Shown here in pieces: positions 51,165 to 61,119 of a stretch of DNA of 64,000 bases. The position numbers and the translations under genes are program-made. A model generated the notes under the pieces. The model was given only the letters and a program-made list of their open reading frames with translations, was not told the origin of the DNA and searched no databases. Numbering within the stretch: position 1 is the first letter of the stretch; every line of letters starts with the position of its first letter. Source of the stretch: Verrucomicrobiota bacterium (GTDB lineage: Bacteria; Verrucomicrobiota; Verrucomicrobiia; Limisphaerales; UBA1319); contig JAKLHY010000002.1 in assembly GCA_022709905.1 (NCBI GenBank), forward strand, positions 264,032-328,031, written 5' to 3'.

Positions 51165-53675
51165 TCAAGTCAGATCGTCCTGGACCCTCAGCAACTCGCT
51201 GCGAGTCGCATTGAGGGACTCCTCCAATTGGGGCAGGAGGAGAGCCAGGGTGTTGCGCTGGTCGGATTCTGCCGCCTGTTCCAGGCTGCTGCAGACTTCC
51301 GCCATGCTATCGGCGCCCAGGTTGAGGCAGAGACACTTGAGCGCATACGCCGCTTGAGCCAGCTTGCGAGGCGTACGAACCGACAGGTTGATCTGTGAGA
51401 CCTGTTTGGGCGCGTTGACCTGGAATTCAGCGATCATGTCTTTAATCACCAGATTTCCCTTTTCATCTTTCAGGCTTCTTAGTTCGCTGATGACGCTGGG
51501 ATTGAGAATATGAACGGCGGACGTGGCGGAGTGCGGAGAGACGGATCCCGGGGGGCGTTTCCCTTCGCTCTTAAGATGACTCCAACGACGCAGGATTTCC
51601 TGAAGCTCGAAGACCCGGAGGGGTTTGGCCAGATAGTCATCCATGCCGGAGGCCAGGCATTTCTCGCGGTCCCCGCTCAAGGCGCCGCCGGTCATGGCGA
51701 TGACGATGGGACGTTGCGTGTCACGCCATCGCTGGCGGATCTGACGGGCGGCTTCGTAGCCATCCATCTCGGGCATCTGAACATCCAGGAACAGCAGATC
51801 GTAATGTTGTTTTTCAAGGGCGGCCAGGACCTCGAGGCCGTTGGAGACCAGATCAGGCTTGTAGCCGAGTTTCTGCAGGAGGCTGACGCCCACCTTCTGA
51901 TTGACCGGATTATCGTCAGCCACCAGGATCTTCAAGGGGTGTCTCAAGCCCAGCGTCTTGTCAAAAGACGGCGCCGTCGGGGGCTTCTTTTCCTGCCGGG
52001 CATGGCCGGTGATCGCCCGATACAGCGTGTCGAACATCTGGGTCAGCCGAATCGGTTTATAGATGAAAAAGGAAATGCCGGTTTTCGCGATCCGTTCGTC
52101 GCCGGGCCGCAGCCGCAACGCGGTCAGCAGGATGAGGGATGTGGGTTGCAGTTCGGCCTTTTCACGGAAGAGGGTCGCCAGACTGAGCACATCTTCTCCG
52201 GGCAGTTGGTGATCGAGGATGGCGAGATCAAAATGTTGCTTTCCGTTGAGCGCTTCGAGGGCTTCAGCCCGGTTTCGCACAGGATGCGGGATCAATCCCC
52301 AGGAACTGGCTTGATGCGCGAGGATTTGGCAGTTGGTGGCGTTGTCCTCCACAATCAGGACGCGTTTGCCAGTGAATTGGAGGGGTGAAGTCAGGCGTTG
52401 GGCAGGGGTGTAATGTGGATCTGTTTCAAACGGGATGACAAAGTGAAAGGCCGCCCCCTTGCCGTAATCGCTCTCCACCCAGATCCGGCCTCCCATCAGT
52501 TCGGTCAGCCGTTTGCAGATGGCCAAGCCAAGACCCGTCCCGCCGTATTGACGAGTGGTGGAACTGTCGACCTGGCTAAAGGACTTGAACAGCCGGTCCT
52601 GCTTCTCTCTCGGGATGCCAATTCCGGTGTCACTCACCGTGAAATGAAGAAAAATCGAGTGCGGGAGTTTTACGGATTCATCGGTTGGCGTTGCGGCAAC
52701 GGGCTGGGGATCCGCCGGTTTAACTTCAAGCATGACCTGACCACGATCGGTGAACTTGACCGCATTGCTGACGAGGTTGACCAGAATCTGACGGAGCCGG
52801 GTGACATCCCCAACGACCGCAAAGGGGAGGGAATCGTCGAGAATATAGGCAAGGTCGAGGTTCTTGCTGGCGGCCTTTGGCCCGAGCAGATCCAAAGCTT
52901 CCTCCAGGCACGTGCGGAGCTCGAAGGGATGTGACTCCAGGTCGAGCTTGCCCGATTCAATCTTCGAGAAGTCCAAAATGTCATTAATGATGGTCAGCAA
53001 CGCATCGCCGCTGACGCGGATGGTCTCGACGATGTCCCGTTGTTCGCGGGTGAGTTCGGTGTCTATCAGGACCGCAGTCATCCCGATGATCCCATTCATG
53101 GGATTCCGGATCTCGTGGCTCATATTGGCCAGGAACTGCGATTTGGCCCGGGTGGCTTCTTCCAGTTTTTGGTTGAGAGAGATCAGGGTTGTGTTGCTCT
53201 CGAGCAATTGTTGCTGGCTTTCCCTCAAAGCCCGATAAGCCTCATCCCGCTGCAACTGGTTCCAGTGCGCCTTGGAATGATAGCGCACTCGGGCAATCAG
53301 TTCGATCTGATCGGGGAGTTTCACCAGGTAATCGTTGGCGCCAAAGGCAAATGCCTGGCTCTTGACATGGGGATCTTCTTTGGTCGAAAGGACGATCACA
53401 GGAATCTCCCGGGTCGAAGGATTGGATCGATACTGGCGAACCAGTTCCAGGCCATCAATCTGGGGCATCACAAGGTCCTGGAGGATCACGGTTGGCTTCA
53501 GTTGCTCCGCCAGTTTGATTGCGCTCGAAGGATCCGGGCAGTAATGAAAATCGATGCCGGGCTGGGTAGTCAGAGCCCGACGGACGGCTTCGGCCACCAG
53601 GGCTTGATCGTCTACCAGCAACACCATGACGGGATGTGAATCTCCCGTGTCGGGCAGGGGATAGATCTTGATCAT
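51165..53675 (-). CDS. WspR-like receiver fused to a hybrid histidine kinase
   Basis: An 836-residue protein in the position of wspR. Residues 10-150 match the WspR receiver and linker: [34 protein letters not shown] (phospho-Asp), [21 protein letters not shown] and [19 protein letters not shown]. Instead of GGDEF, the next part is a histidine kinase: [19 protein letters not shown] (His), [15 protein letters not shown] (N box), [15 protein letters not shown] (G boxes). Two receivers follow, [10 protein letters not shown] with phospho-Asp in ILDHQLPG, and [10 protein letters not shown] with [11 protein letters not shown]. The C-terminal 110 residues resemble HPt, but the His is Tyr ([14 protein letters not shown]). 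Confidence 0.9.
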   Translation of the reverse strand: MIKIYPLPDTGDSHPVMVLLVDDQALVAEAVRRALTTQPGIDFHYCPDPSSAIKLAEQLKPTVILQDLVMPQIDGLELVRQYRSNPSTREIPVIVLSTKEDPHVKSQAFAFGANDYLVKLPDQIELIARVRYHSKAHWNQLQRDEAYRALRESQQQLLESNTTLISLNQKLEEATRAKSQFLANMSHEIRNPMNGIIGMTAVLIDTELTREQRDIVETIRVSGDALLTIINDILDFSKIESGKLDLESHPFELRTCLEEALDLLGPKAASKNLDLAYILDDSLPFAVVGDVTRLRQILVNLVSNAVKFTDRGQVMLEVKPADPQPVAATPTDESVKLPHSIFLHFTVSDTGIGIPREKQDRLFKSFSQVDSSTTRQYGGTGLGLAICKRLTELMGGRIWVESDYGKGAAFHFVIPFETDPHYTPAQRLTSPLQFTGKRVLIVEDNATNCQILAHQASSWGLIPHPVRNRAEALEALNGKQHFDLAILDHQLPGEDVLSLATLFREKAELQPTSLILLTALRLRPGDERIAKTGISFFIYKPIRLTQMFDTLYRAITGHARQEKKPPTAPSFDKTLGLRHPLKILVADDNPVNQKVGVSLLQKLGYKPDLVSNGLEVLAALEKQHYDLLFLDVQMPEMDGYEAARQIRQRWRDTQRPIVIAMTGGALSGDREKCLASGMDDYLAKPLRVFELQEILRRWSHLKSEGKRPPGSVSPHSATSAVHILNPSVISELRSLKDEKGNLVIKDMIAEFQVNAPKQVSQINLSVRTPRKLAQAAYALKCLCLNLGADSMAEVCSSLEQAAESDQRNTLALLLPQLEESLNATRSELLRVQDDLT

Positions 53676-53688
53676 TCGATGCACAGAA

Positions 53689-54723
53689 TTACCGCTGTGG
53701 GAAGTTTTTGCCAGACAAAAGGTAACGAATTCGCATGGCGATTTCCCCTAGAGGCAGCACCTCGTCCGCCGCATCGATTTCAATGGCGGCCTTGGGCATC
53801 CCAAAGACCGCGCTGGTCTCCCGGTTTTGGACCAGGGTCCGATGGCCTGCGTCACGGAGCATTTTCAGACCCCGGGCGCCATCCCGGCCCATGCCCGTGA
53901 GCAGAATCCCAATGGCCTTTCCTTTCCAATGGCGGGTGACGCTCTCAAAAAACACATCGATACAAGGACGATAGGGGCACTGAAGCGGTTCGAGATTGAA
54001 TGTCAGTCGTTGGCCTGGAGTCAGCACCAGATGGCGGTCTTGCCCGGCCAGTAGCACGATGCCCGGCTGGACTTGATCTCCTTCTTCGGCCAAACGGACC
54101 TTCCATCTGCATTGATCTTGCAGCCAGGTTGCCAGCCCAGGCGCGAATTGGGGGTCGACATGCTGGACGATGACCAACCCGGCGGGCAGGTTTTCCGGAA
54201 GATCTCGCACAATCTGAGCCAGCGCTCCCGGTCCCCCGGCTGATGCCCCCAGAGCAATCAATGTGACCCGCGGTTGCCTCCGGGTTGCTTGGAGATCCTC
54301 CGGGTATGCATGATCCGGACAACTCTCCACAGGCTCGATCAGCCGGGCCAATGTTCGTATCTTGGCGAGCAAAGGAGCGGCTTCCTCCCCGCCTTCGGTG
54401 CCGCCGCCAGGGGTGTTGACCGCATCCAAAGCCCCCGCGCCCATGGCCTCAAAAACCAGGGCCAAGTGTTCTTCGACACTGACGGTGACAATCAGGATTG
54501 CGCAAGGACAGCGGGTCATGATCTGGCGAGTGGCCTCGACCCCGTTCATGACCGGCATCACCAGATCCATCAGGATTAGATCGGGGCGATTCCTGGCGCT
54601 GTGCTCGACGGCCTGCGCTCCGTCGGACGCAACCCAGATCACTTCATGTTCCGGTGTTCGCGCCAGCGCCCGTTGAATCGACAACACGGCCAGGGGCAGA
54701 TCGTTGACGATGGCGATTCTCAT
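53689..54723 (-). CDS. wspF: CheB-type methylesterase of the Wsp system
   Basis: A 344-residue protein with an N-terminal receiver ([34 protein letters not shown]) and a CheB methylesterase domain. The catalytic triad is present: Ser in [10 protein letters not shown], His in IVQHVDPQF and Asp in [10 protein letters not shown]. It removes methyl groups from the chemoreceptor, and in Wsp the loss of WspF locks the pathway on. It overlaps the upstream cheA gene by 4 bases. Confidence 0.92.
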   Translation of the reverse strand: MRIAIVNDLPLAVLSIQRALARTPEHEVIWVASDGAQAVEHSARNRPDLILMDLVMPVMNGVEATRQIMTRCPCAILIVTVSVEEHLALVFEAMGAGALDAVNTPGGGTEGGEEAAPLLAKIRTLARLIEPVESCPDHAYPEDLQATRRQPRVTLIALGASAGGPGALAQIVRDLPENLPAGLVIVQHVDPQFAPGLATWLQDQCRWKVRLAEEGDQVQPGIVLLAGQDRHLVLTPGQRLTFNLEPLQCPYRPCIDVFFESVTRHWKGKAIGILLTGMGRDGARGLKMLRDAGHRTLVQNRETSAVFGMPKAAIEIDAADEVLPLGEIAMRIRYLLSGKNFPQR

Positions 54724-56975
54724 GGCTCTTCCGCGTCGGTTTCCGGGTCGCCAATCAGATCCGACACGGCTTCCAGAAGGGCTTCCTCCTGAAACGCGCC
54801 TTTCGTCAGGTAGTAATCGGCGCCGGCCTCCAAACCCCGTTTGCGATCTTCCTCGCGATCCTTGTAGGAGACGATCATCACCGGCGTTTTGCCAAGCTCG
54901 GGATGTTGTTTGATCAATCGGACCAGTTCCACACCGTCCAGCCGAGGCATGTCCACATCGGTGATGACCAGGTCAAAAGGAGAGGATCGCACCGTGTTCC
55001 AACCGTCCATGCCATCCACAGCCACCTGCGCTTCGTAGCCCTTGGTTTCAATGATCTTACGCTCCAACTCCCTCACCGTCAGTGAATCGTCGACAATCAA
55101 GACGCGCTTGCGGCGAAAACCGGCATGTGGCCGGCCCTGATTGCACAAAGGATCCAGCCGTCCGTGGCTGACCAGGGTTTCGATCGAGCGCAGCCAATCC
55201 TCCAGGTCTGCGATGAGCACGGGAGCCCCGTTTTCCATGATCGATCCGGCGCTGATGTTTCTCACCTTGCCCAGGCGGGGATCCAGCGGTTGCACCACCA
55301 ATTCCTGTTCGCCGATCAATTCATCGACCAGGAGCCCGTAATATAGGTCGGGTCCGGCACTGAGAATGAGGACTGGCCAGAGCCCGGCAGCGGGCGCCGA
55401 TGACGGTAAATCGAGAACTTGGCTGGCCTGCATGAGTCCTATGGATCTGGTATTCCAGGAAAAATGCGGCCGTCCCTCGGCATATTGGATCAGAGCGGGA
55501 TCCAATCGCAACACGTGTTCGATCTGGCCCAGCGGGAATGCAAAAGACTCGCCGGCAATCCGAACCAGAAGCGCCCGGGTCAGGGAGAGTGTCTGCGGCA
55601 CTTGGAGAATGAAGCGCGTGCCTTTTCCTGGCACGGAACTGGCATGCAACGAACCCCGCACACTGCGCAACATGGTCTGGACGACATCCAATCCGACCCC
55701 CCGCCCCGAGATTTCCGTCACTGTGGATCGCAGACTGAATCCGGGCAGGAATAGAAAATCAAGCAGTTCCTTTTCGTTCAGACGATCCGCGGTTTCCTGG
55801 GTGGCCAGTCGCCGCTCCACAATGGCTTGTCGAAGCTGCTCCCAGTCAATGCCCCGTCCATCGTCCTCGACGGTGATCCATAATTGGCCGGCCTGGTGAT
55901 GGGCTTCGATCCGAACGCGGCCTTCGGTCGATTTGCCGTTGTTCAGGCGTTCGGCAGGTTTTTCGATGCCATGATCGGCCGCATTACGAAGCAAATGCGT
56001 CAAAGGAGCTTCCAACTGGTCGAGAATGTCCCGGTCGATTGGGGTGTTTTCTCCCTGAATCTCCAGTTGAATTTCCTTTTCCAGGCCGCGCGCCAGATCG
56101 CGGATCATCCTGGGGAATCCGCCGATCCCGTCCGAGAAAGGACGCATGCGGCTGGCATGCGCCTCCTGATAGAGCCGATGGGCCAGCAGTGTGGTTCGAT
56201 GGCAATGGACTTCCAGGGCCTCAATGCTGCGGGAGGTTTGCGCGAGGTTTTCCATGGCGCGCAGGCGAGCGGTCTTCAGGGGATCAATGGGATCGGGCGT
56301 CCCTGCCTGGCTCGCGCCGCCGGCATGCAACTCCTCCAGGGTTTTGACTAGGAATCCCTGACGTTTTTTGAGACGTTGCAGTTCCTCGACGATCCGACGC
56401 AGCTGCCTGGCGGCGACCACCGTGTCGCCAGCCAGGGCGAGCACGCGATTCCAATGCTCCGTTTTCACCCGGAGTTGACGATGAGGTTCGATGTTTTCAA
56501 CTTCAGGGCCTCGTATCACTCGGCCCTCCGAAACAAGCGATTTACCGGGCGCTTCTCCAACGGTTCTCAGGTGATTCAGGGCTTCGATCAAGGCATTGGT
56601 CTCGGCCTGTCGGCCATCGTCCCACGCCATGAGTTCGTTCTCCGAGAGGCGCGCGACTCGCTGAAGATAGTCCACGCCTTTCAGCAGGAGGTCCACGTGG
56701 TCGTGCTGAAGCCTAATCTCGCCCTTTTGCGCGTTGACGAAGCCGTTCTCCATGGCATGCGCAACCCGGGCGGGATCGGACAATCCAAGAATCCGGGCGG
56801 CCCCTTTCAACGAATGGGCGGCGCGCATCAGGGCGGCCAACCGATCTGGGTCCTGAGGATGAAGCTCGATGGCCAGCAGGCCTTCCGTAAGGGCTGAGCA
56901 TTGATTTTCCGTTTCCATTCGGAAAAGCTCGAGCATGGACATCCGGCTGGCATCATTGGCAGGGGAATCGCTCAT
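54720..56975 (-). CDS. wspE: CheA-type histidine kinase with receiver
   Basis: A 751-residue CheA hybrid kinase. The HPt domain has the phosphorylated His in MRAAHSLKGAARILG (about residue 54). The dimerisation and ATPase parts follow (LTHLLRNAADHGIE, DDGRGIDWEQL, GRGVGLDVV), then a CheW-like domain around residues 470-600, and a receiver at the C-terminus (VLIVDDSLTVRELERK, VITDVDMPRLDGVELV). This order, HPt-kinase-CheW-REC, matches WspE. The start at 56975 gives an ATGA overlap with the previous gene; an ATG three codons earlier is less likely. Confidence 0.92.
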   Translation of the reverse strand: MSDSPANDASRMSMLELFRMETENQCSALTEGLLAIELHPQDPDRLAALMRAAHSLKGAARILGLSDPARVAHAMENGFVNAQKGEIRLQHDHVDLLLKGVDYLQRVARLSENELMAWDDGRQAETNALIEALNHLRTVGEAPGKSLVSEGRVIRGPEVENIEPHRQLRVKTEHWNRVLALAGDTVVAARQLRRIVEELQRLKKRQGFLVKTLEELHAGGASQAGTPDPIDPLKTARLRAMENLAQTSRSIEALEVHCHRTTLLAHRLYQEAHASRMRPFSDGIGGFPRMIRDLARGLEKEIQLEIQGENTPIDRDILDQLEAPLTHLLRNAADHGIEKPAERLNNGKSTEGRVRIEAHHQAGQLWITVEDDGRGIDWEQLRQAIVERRLATQETADRLNEKELLDFLFLPGFSLRSTVTEISGRGVGLDVVQTMLRSVRGSLHASSVPGKGTRFILQVPQTLSLTRALLVRIAGESFAFPLGQIEHVLRLDPALIQYAEGRPHFSWNTRSIGLMQASQVLDLPSSAPAAGLWPVLILSAGPDLYYGLLVDELIGEQELVVQPLDPRLGKVRNISAGSIMENGAPVLIADLEDWLRSIETLVSHGRLDPLCNQGRPHAGFRRKRVLIVDDSLTVRELERKIIETKGYEAQVAVDGMDGWNTVRSSPFDLVITDVDMPRLDGVELVRLIKQHPELGKTPVMIVSYKDREEDRKRGLEAGADYYLTKGAFQEEALLEAVSDLIGDPETDAEEP

Positions 56976-57646
56976 GCGAGGCAACGGTTGAGTTCGTCCA
57001 AGAGAGGCTCGGGTTTGAGCAGAGCCACCCGGTGATGGCGCCAGGTCACCAAGGCTTGAGTGTAGGAAATACGAGCCCGCGACAAGGTGGAGGGCGGAGG
57101 CTGAGTTTCATCGAGGAAAAAGCGATGGATGCCCGCCACTTCCTGCACGGGCGCCGCCAAGGTTCCTCCCGGCGCTTTGAGCAGCAGCAATCGTTCCGGG
57201 GATGGCCCCGCTGGAGCGATGCACGGCTGGGGCTTGATGTCGAGTAATCCCTCCAGGGACACGCAAATCACCAGGATTCCCCGGTGGTTGACCACGCCTC
57301 GGAGAATCTTCTGGCGCTGATGAGGCAGAATGTGAATCGGACAGGAATCGCAGACTTCCAGGAGCACCATGGGCGTGATACCCAGCCATTCATCGGCCAG
57401 ACGAAACAACACGGCCGATTGGATTTGGTCCCCGCGGGCATCGGGGGGTTGCCCGTAATGCAGGGTCCAAGTTTTGGCATAATCGGATGGCGGCTCGCGA
57501 TCCAACAACCTGCGCGCCGCCTGTGAAAAAACAGGGCAATTTCGGCAGTGAATGTGCCGCGGCAAGTCCGGGCAGGAACGGTTCCCACGATTCCCGATCC
57601 GGTTCCAGCAATCCGTGTCCGATGAAGTCAGGCGGTCTGGGCTCAT
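56972..57646 (-). CDS. wspD: CheW-like coupling protein with Cys-rich N-terminus (WspD)
   Basis: A 224-residue protein whose N-terminus, CWNRIGNRGNRSCPDLPRHI, then HCRNCPVFSQAARRLLDR, is the signature of WspD proteins in Pseudomonas and relatives. The CheW domain covers about residues 75-220 (VLFRLADEWLGITPMVLLEV; LRGVVNHRGILV). It couples the receptor to WspE. The four cysteines could bind metal. It overlaps the cheR gene by 4 bases upstream and the cheA gene downstream. Confidence 0.88.
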   Translation of the reverse strand: MSPDRLTSSDTDCWNRIGNRGNRSCPDLPRHIHCRNCPVFSQAARRLLDREPPSDYAKTWTLHYGQPPDARGDQIQSAVLFRLADEWLGITPMVLLEVCDSCPIHILPHQRQKILRGVVNHRGILVICVSLEGLLDIKPQPCIAPAGPSPERLLLLKAPGGTLAAPVQEVAGIHRFFLDETQPPPSTLSRARISYTQALVTWRHHRVALLKPEPLLDELNRCLA

Positions 57647-58971
57647 ACGGTGGTCTGAAGTTCTGTGGACGCACAGGCGCGTTGGGCGCGCTGGCGGAGC
57701 CGGCGGGCCGAAACAAGATCTCCCTGTTGTTCCCGGATCAAGGCCAGGTGCCGCAAAGCGCCCGGATGATGAGGATCCAGAAAAAGGGCTTTGCGATGGT
57801 AATCCTCGGCTGTGTCTTTTCGCCCCAGGGCTTCCTGGATTAAGCCGAACAGGTGATAGCTGGCGGCTTGCGGAGTCTCCGCCTGGAGAAGCCGTTCACA
57901 GAGCCGGGCTGCCTCGTGAAGACGCCCGCTGTTTGCCAGGGACTCGGCCTTTGCCAGGGAAGTCCCGAATTCTGTTTCGATCACAGGTGTGTTCTTGGGA
58001 TCGGCGGTCGAAATGAAGGGCGCCGCCGATCTCGATTCATGGCAGTGATTACTCGTTTGAGAAGAATCCAAAGGCCTGTCTTTGCGGGCTCGATTGTACC
58101 CGAAGTCGGAAACCTTCACCGCCTTTTCCCGGAGACCAGGAGCCGCTGTGCGAAGATTGCGATCCACACCCAAAGAGTGGTTAGTCCGTTGAAAGGCAAA
58201 TGCCTTGAGCGCGCCCCAAGGCTGAAAAGGGTGTTGACGTAGAAGCCCCGTCTCCGCCGGCCCGACAAACAATAGCCCCGCCGGAAAAACCAGGGAGGTG
58301 AGATTAGCCAGAACTTTTTCCCGCGCGCGCGGAGTGAAATAAATCATCACATTCCGGCAGAACACCGCGACGTAGACCGGAGTCATCACCGGTTCCGGGG
58401 CGGAAAGCAGGTTCGCCTGTCGAAAACGCACCTGGTTCCGAACCGATGGACAAACCGAATAACCGTTTGATTCCGAACATAAGAACGGACCCGGCCGGGT
58501 GCGGGAGTTGGGGCGGAAGGAATTGCGGCCGTAAAAAGCCCGTTCAGCTTTGGCGAGGGCCTGGTGGCTGATATCCCAGGCGTCCACATGAAATCGATCC
58601 GGCGAAATGCCGGCCTCGAGCAGGGCGATGGCCATGGAATAAGGTTCCTCGCCGGTGGAACAGGCGGCGCTCAACAGACGCAAAGGATCCCGAGGATGCT
58701 GCGGGAGCCAGATCTTCTTGATCCATTCGATCAGGGTGGCAAATGCGGGGGCATCCCGAAAGAACCAGGTCTCGGGAACCCTCAGGCATTCCACCAATTC
58801 CTGTTGCTCGGTCGGGCAACCGCGCAGCCGTTGCCAATAGTCCTCCCGGTTGGAGCAGCCCGATTGGCGCATTCGATCGCGAATGGCGTGTTCCAGGGCC
58901 TGGTGGCCGAGGCTGGCCAGATCCAGTCCCGTCTTTTCTTCGAGGAGTTGTTGGATGCGCGACAGCGGCAT
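57643..58971 (-). CDS. wspC: CheR methyltransferase with TPR tail (WspC)
   Basis: A 442-residue receptor methyltransferase. The CheR core occupies residues 1-270: LSAACSTGEEPYSMAIALLEAG is the SAM-binding motif, and AVFCRNVMIYFTPRAREKVL is the conserved C-terminal motif. A TPR-like region follows (GLIQEALGRKDTAEDYHRKALFLDPHH). WspC in Pseudomonas has the same TPR addition. It overlaps the CheW gene upstream by one base (TAATG). Confidence 0.92.
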   Translation of the reverse strand: MPLSRIQQLLEEKTGLDLASLGHQALEHAIRDRMRQSGCSNREDYWQRLRGCPTEQQELVECLRVPETWFFRDAPAFATLIEWIKKIWLPQHPRDPLRLLSAACSTGEEPYSMAIALLEAGISPDRFHVDAWDISHQALAKAERAFYGRNSFRPNSRTRPGPFLCSESNGYSVCPSVRNQVRFRQANLLSAPEPVMTPVYVAVFCRNVMIYFTPRAREKVLANLTSLVFPAGLLFVGPAETGLLRQHPFQPWGALKAFAFQRTNHSLGVDRNLRTAAPGLREKAVKVSDFGYNRARKDRPLDSSQTSNHCHESRSAAPFISTADPKNTPVIETEFGTSLAKAESLANSGRLHEAARLCERLLQAETPQAASYHLFGLIQEALGRKDTAEDYHRKALFLDPHHPGALRHLALIREQQGDLVSARRLRQRAQRACASTELQTTV

Positions 58972-59423
58972 TAGTCCTTTCCTGCCGCCGCCGGAAACAG
59001 CGCGGATCGCACCTGTTCAGAGAGCAGTTGATCGATCTGAATCCATTGAATGAAACGCCCGTCCCTTTCCAAAACCGGCCCCAGGCTGGGCGTTTCCTCG
59101 GATCTCAATCCCGGCTCCCGGAATTCGCTTGTGGAGCCGCGGACTGTGTCCAGGACTTTTTCCGCACGCAAACCCAGACAGTGATGGGACCGATATCGAA
59201 CGATGATAATCCGGGTGCTGTAGCGGGTGCGGGCGGGGCGTCCCAAGTTCAGCTGGCTCAGGTCAATCACGGGCACCGGTTGCCCCCGGTAATTCATCAG
59301 GCCGGCCGTCCCCCCGGGCGCCAGCGGGATTTCCTTCAGTTCAACCGCGGGGAGCATCTCCACGACCGCATCGGCGGCCAGGGCATAGGTGTCCTGATTG
59401 AGCTGAAAGGTGAGGAACAACAT
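58971..59423 (-). CDS. wspB: CheW-like coupling protein (WspB)
   Basis: A 150-residue single-domain CheW protein. It starts LFLTFQLNQDTYALAADAVVEM, has PGGTAGLMNYRGQPVPVIDLSQL in the second half of the beta barrel, and ends with a Glu/Ser-rich linker region. It connects the chemoreceptor with the histidine kinase. It begins 5 bases after the receptor gene and ends one base inside the next start. Confidence 0.9.
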   Translation of the reverse strand: MLFLTFQLNQDTYALAADAVVEMLPAVELKEIPLAPGGTAGLMNYRGQPVPVIDLSQLNLGRPARTRYSTRIIIVRYRSHHCLGLRAEKVLDTVRGSTSEFREPGLRSEETPSLGPVLERDGRFIQWIQIDQLLSEQVRSALFPAAAGKD

Positions 59424-59428
59424 CGGCT

Positions 59429-61051
59429 TCAGGATTGCAGCTTAAACCGCGCAACGCCATTTTGAAGGCCGCGGGAAGCCTCATTAAGCTGGTCGATGGT
59501 TTGTTGCAGCAGCCGCATGGATTCCACCGTCTGACGGGTGGAATCGCTGAGCTGGGACAAGGCTTCACTGATTTGTTGAGCCCCCGTGGTTTGGGACTGC
59601 ATCCCATCGTTAACGGATTCGAATCCCGGCTTGAGAGCTTGAACTTGCTGGATGATTCGCGCCTGGTGCGCGCTCACCAACCGGACCTCCTCGACGCCGC
59701 GCCGGACTTCCTCCGAGAACTTGTCCATTCCCATCACCCCCGCCGAAACCGCCGATTGGATCTCTTTGACGATCTGTTCGATGTCGTAGGTGGCCACCGC
59801 GGTTTGATCGGACAGGCGGCGGATTTCGGTTGCCACCACCGCAAAGCCGCGTCCGTATTCACCGGCCTTTTCCGCCTCGATCGCGGCATTCAGGGAGAGC
59901 AGGTTGGTCTGATCGGCCACTTTGGTGATGGTGGTGACGACCTGGGTGATATGCCCCGCCTTCTCATTCAGAACGGCGAGCTTGCCGGAGATCGAGCCGG
60001 CCGCCTCCATGATCTGGCACATGTTCGCCTCCATTCGGTTGAGGCCGGCCTGGCCCGCGCCCGCCTCCTGGGCGGTTTGTTCCGCGGTGGCCGATACCTC
60101 GCCCATGGTCCGCAGAAGTTCCTTCGAGGTGGCCGAGATCTCGTTTGAGGTCGCTCCGATTTCTGCCGTCGTGGCCGCGATTTCGCTGGCAGTCGTCTGC
60201 TGCTGTTTCGCGATAGCCGAGGCCTGGGTCACGGAACTGCCGACCTGCAGACCCGATCGCTGGACCTGTCCCACCAGATGGGCCAGGTCCTCGCTCATTC
60301 GATTCAGTCCTTCCGCCAGCAATCCAAACTCGTCCTGGCGCTTGATCTCCAGGCGGCGAGTGAAGTCTCCTTTCCGCAACCTTTCCATGGCTTGAATCGT
60401 CTCCTGCAAGGGATCGTTGATGGCGAGAATCAGGAAATACCCCGCCAAACCCGTGAGGGTTAATCCAATCAATACAATCATCGCCGGCGCCGATTGCATT
60501 AACAAGAATCGGTTCCGGGTGCGATCCACTCTGTCCCGGGCTTCAGTGAGTTGTTCGGAGGCGAGTTTGTTGACCCGATCGACGATCGGATCAATGGCCG
60601 GGAAGAGCTGGCTCGATCCAAAGGTCTCGAGTCTCGCCTTGTCCTCGTGTTCGAGCACCGTGATCAGGTTGGTGATCATGCTTGTGGCGCGGTCCAGGTG
60701 AACTCGCAGCTCGCCCAGAGTCGTGCTCTCAACCTGGTTGAGCTGTCCTTGCATGTATTCCTTCCAGGTCAAGTCGATCTCTTTATGGGTGGTCTCCACC
60801 TTGTTTCTGGCGTCGCTCCAGTCAAGGATTCCCGCCGTCGTCTTAAACGAGGTCTCCACCAGATTGATGGCGTACAAATCGGAGACTTTTTTCAGCAGTC
60901 CAAGCTGTTCCACGTTGTTTTCGTACATCGCCAGCAAATCGCGCTGGGCGTCCAACATGCCCTTGAATCCAAACAAACTCACAACAATCAGCAGCGCGGC
61001 CAGAAAACCGAGGAACGTCCATAAACGCGTCTTGATCTTCAAATGTCTCAT
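59429..61051 (-). CDS. wspA: Methyl-accepting chemoreceptor (WspA-like)
   Basis: A 540-residue membrane receptor. Two transmembrane segments (about 12-33 and 180-205) frame a four-helix-bundle sensor. A HAMP region follows, with [19 protein letters not shown]. The signalling tip is [22 protein letters not shown] in two parts, with [22 protein letters not shown] and then [20 protein letters not shown], the variant found in WspA. The start at 61051 ([10 protein letters not shown]) is preferred; 61057 and 61081 are also possible. It is the first gene of the seven-gene unit. Confidence 0.9.
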   Translation of the reverse strand: MRHLKIKTRLWTFLGFLAALLIVVSLFGFKGMLDAQRDLLAMYENNVEQLGLLKKVSDLYAINLVETSFKTTAGILDWSDARNKVETTHKEIDLTWKEYMQGQLNQVESTTLGELRVHLDRATSMITNLITVLEHEDKARLETFGSSQLFPAIDPIVDRVNKLASEQLTEARDRVDRTRNRFLLMQSAPAMIVLIGLTLTGLAGYFLILAINDPLQETIQAMERLRKGDFTRRLEIKRQDEFGLLAEGLNRMSEDLAHLVGQVQRSGLQVGSSVTQASAIAKQQQTTASEIAATTAEIGATSNEISATSKELLRTMGEVSATAEQTAQEAGAGQAGLNRMEANMCQIMEAAGSISGKLAVLNEKAGHITQVVTTITKVADQTNLLSLNAAIEAEKAGEYGRGFAVVATEIRRLSDQTAVATYDIEQIVKEIQSAVSAGVMGMDKFSEEVRRGVEEVRLVSAHQARIIQQVQALKPGFESVNDGMQSQTTGAQQISEALSQLSDSTRQTVESMRLLQQTIDQLNEASRGLQNGVARFKLQS

Positions 61052-61119
61052 AAGCATTTCTCGCAGTGGCTCATGCGTCATTTGACCACGCTGGCCGGCT
61101 CTTATTCAATCCCTTTTCT

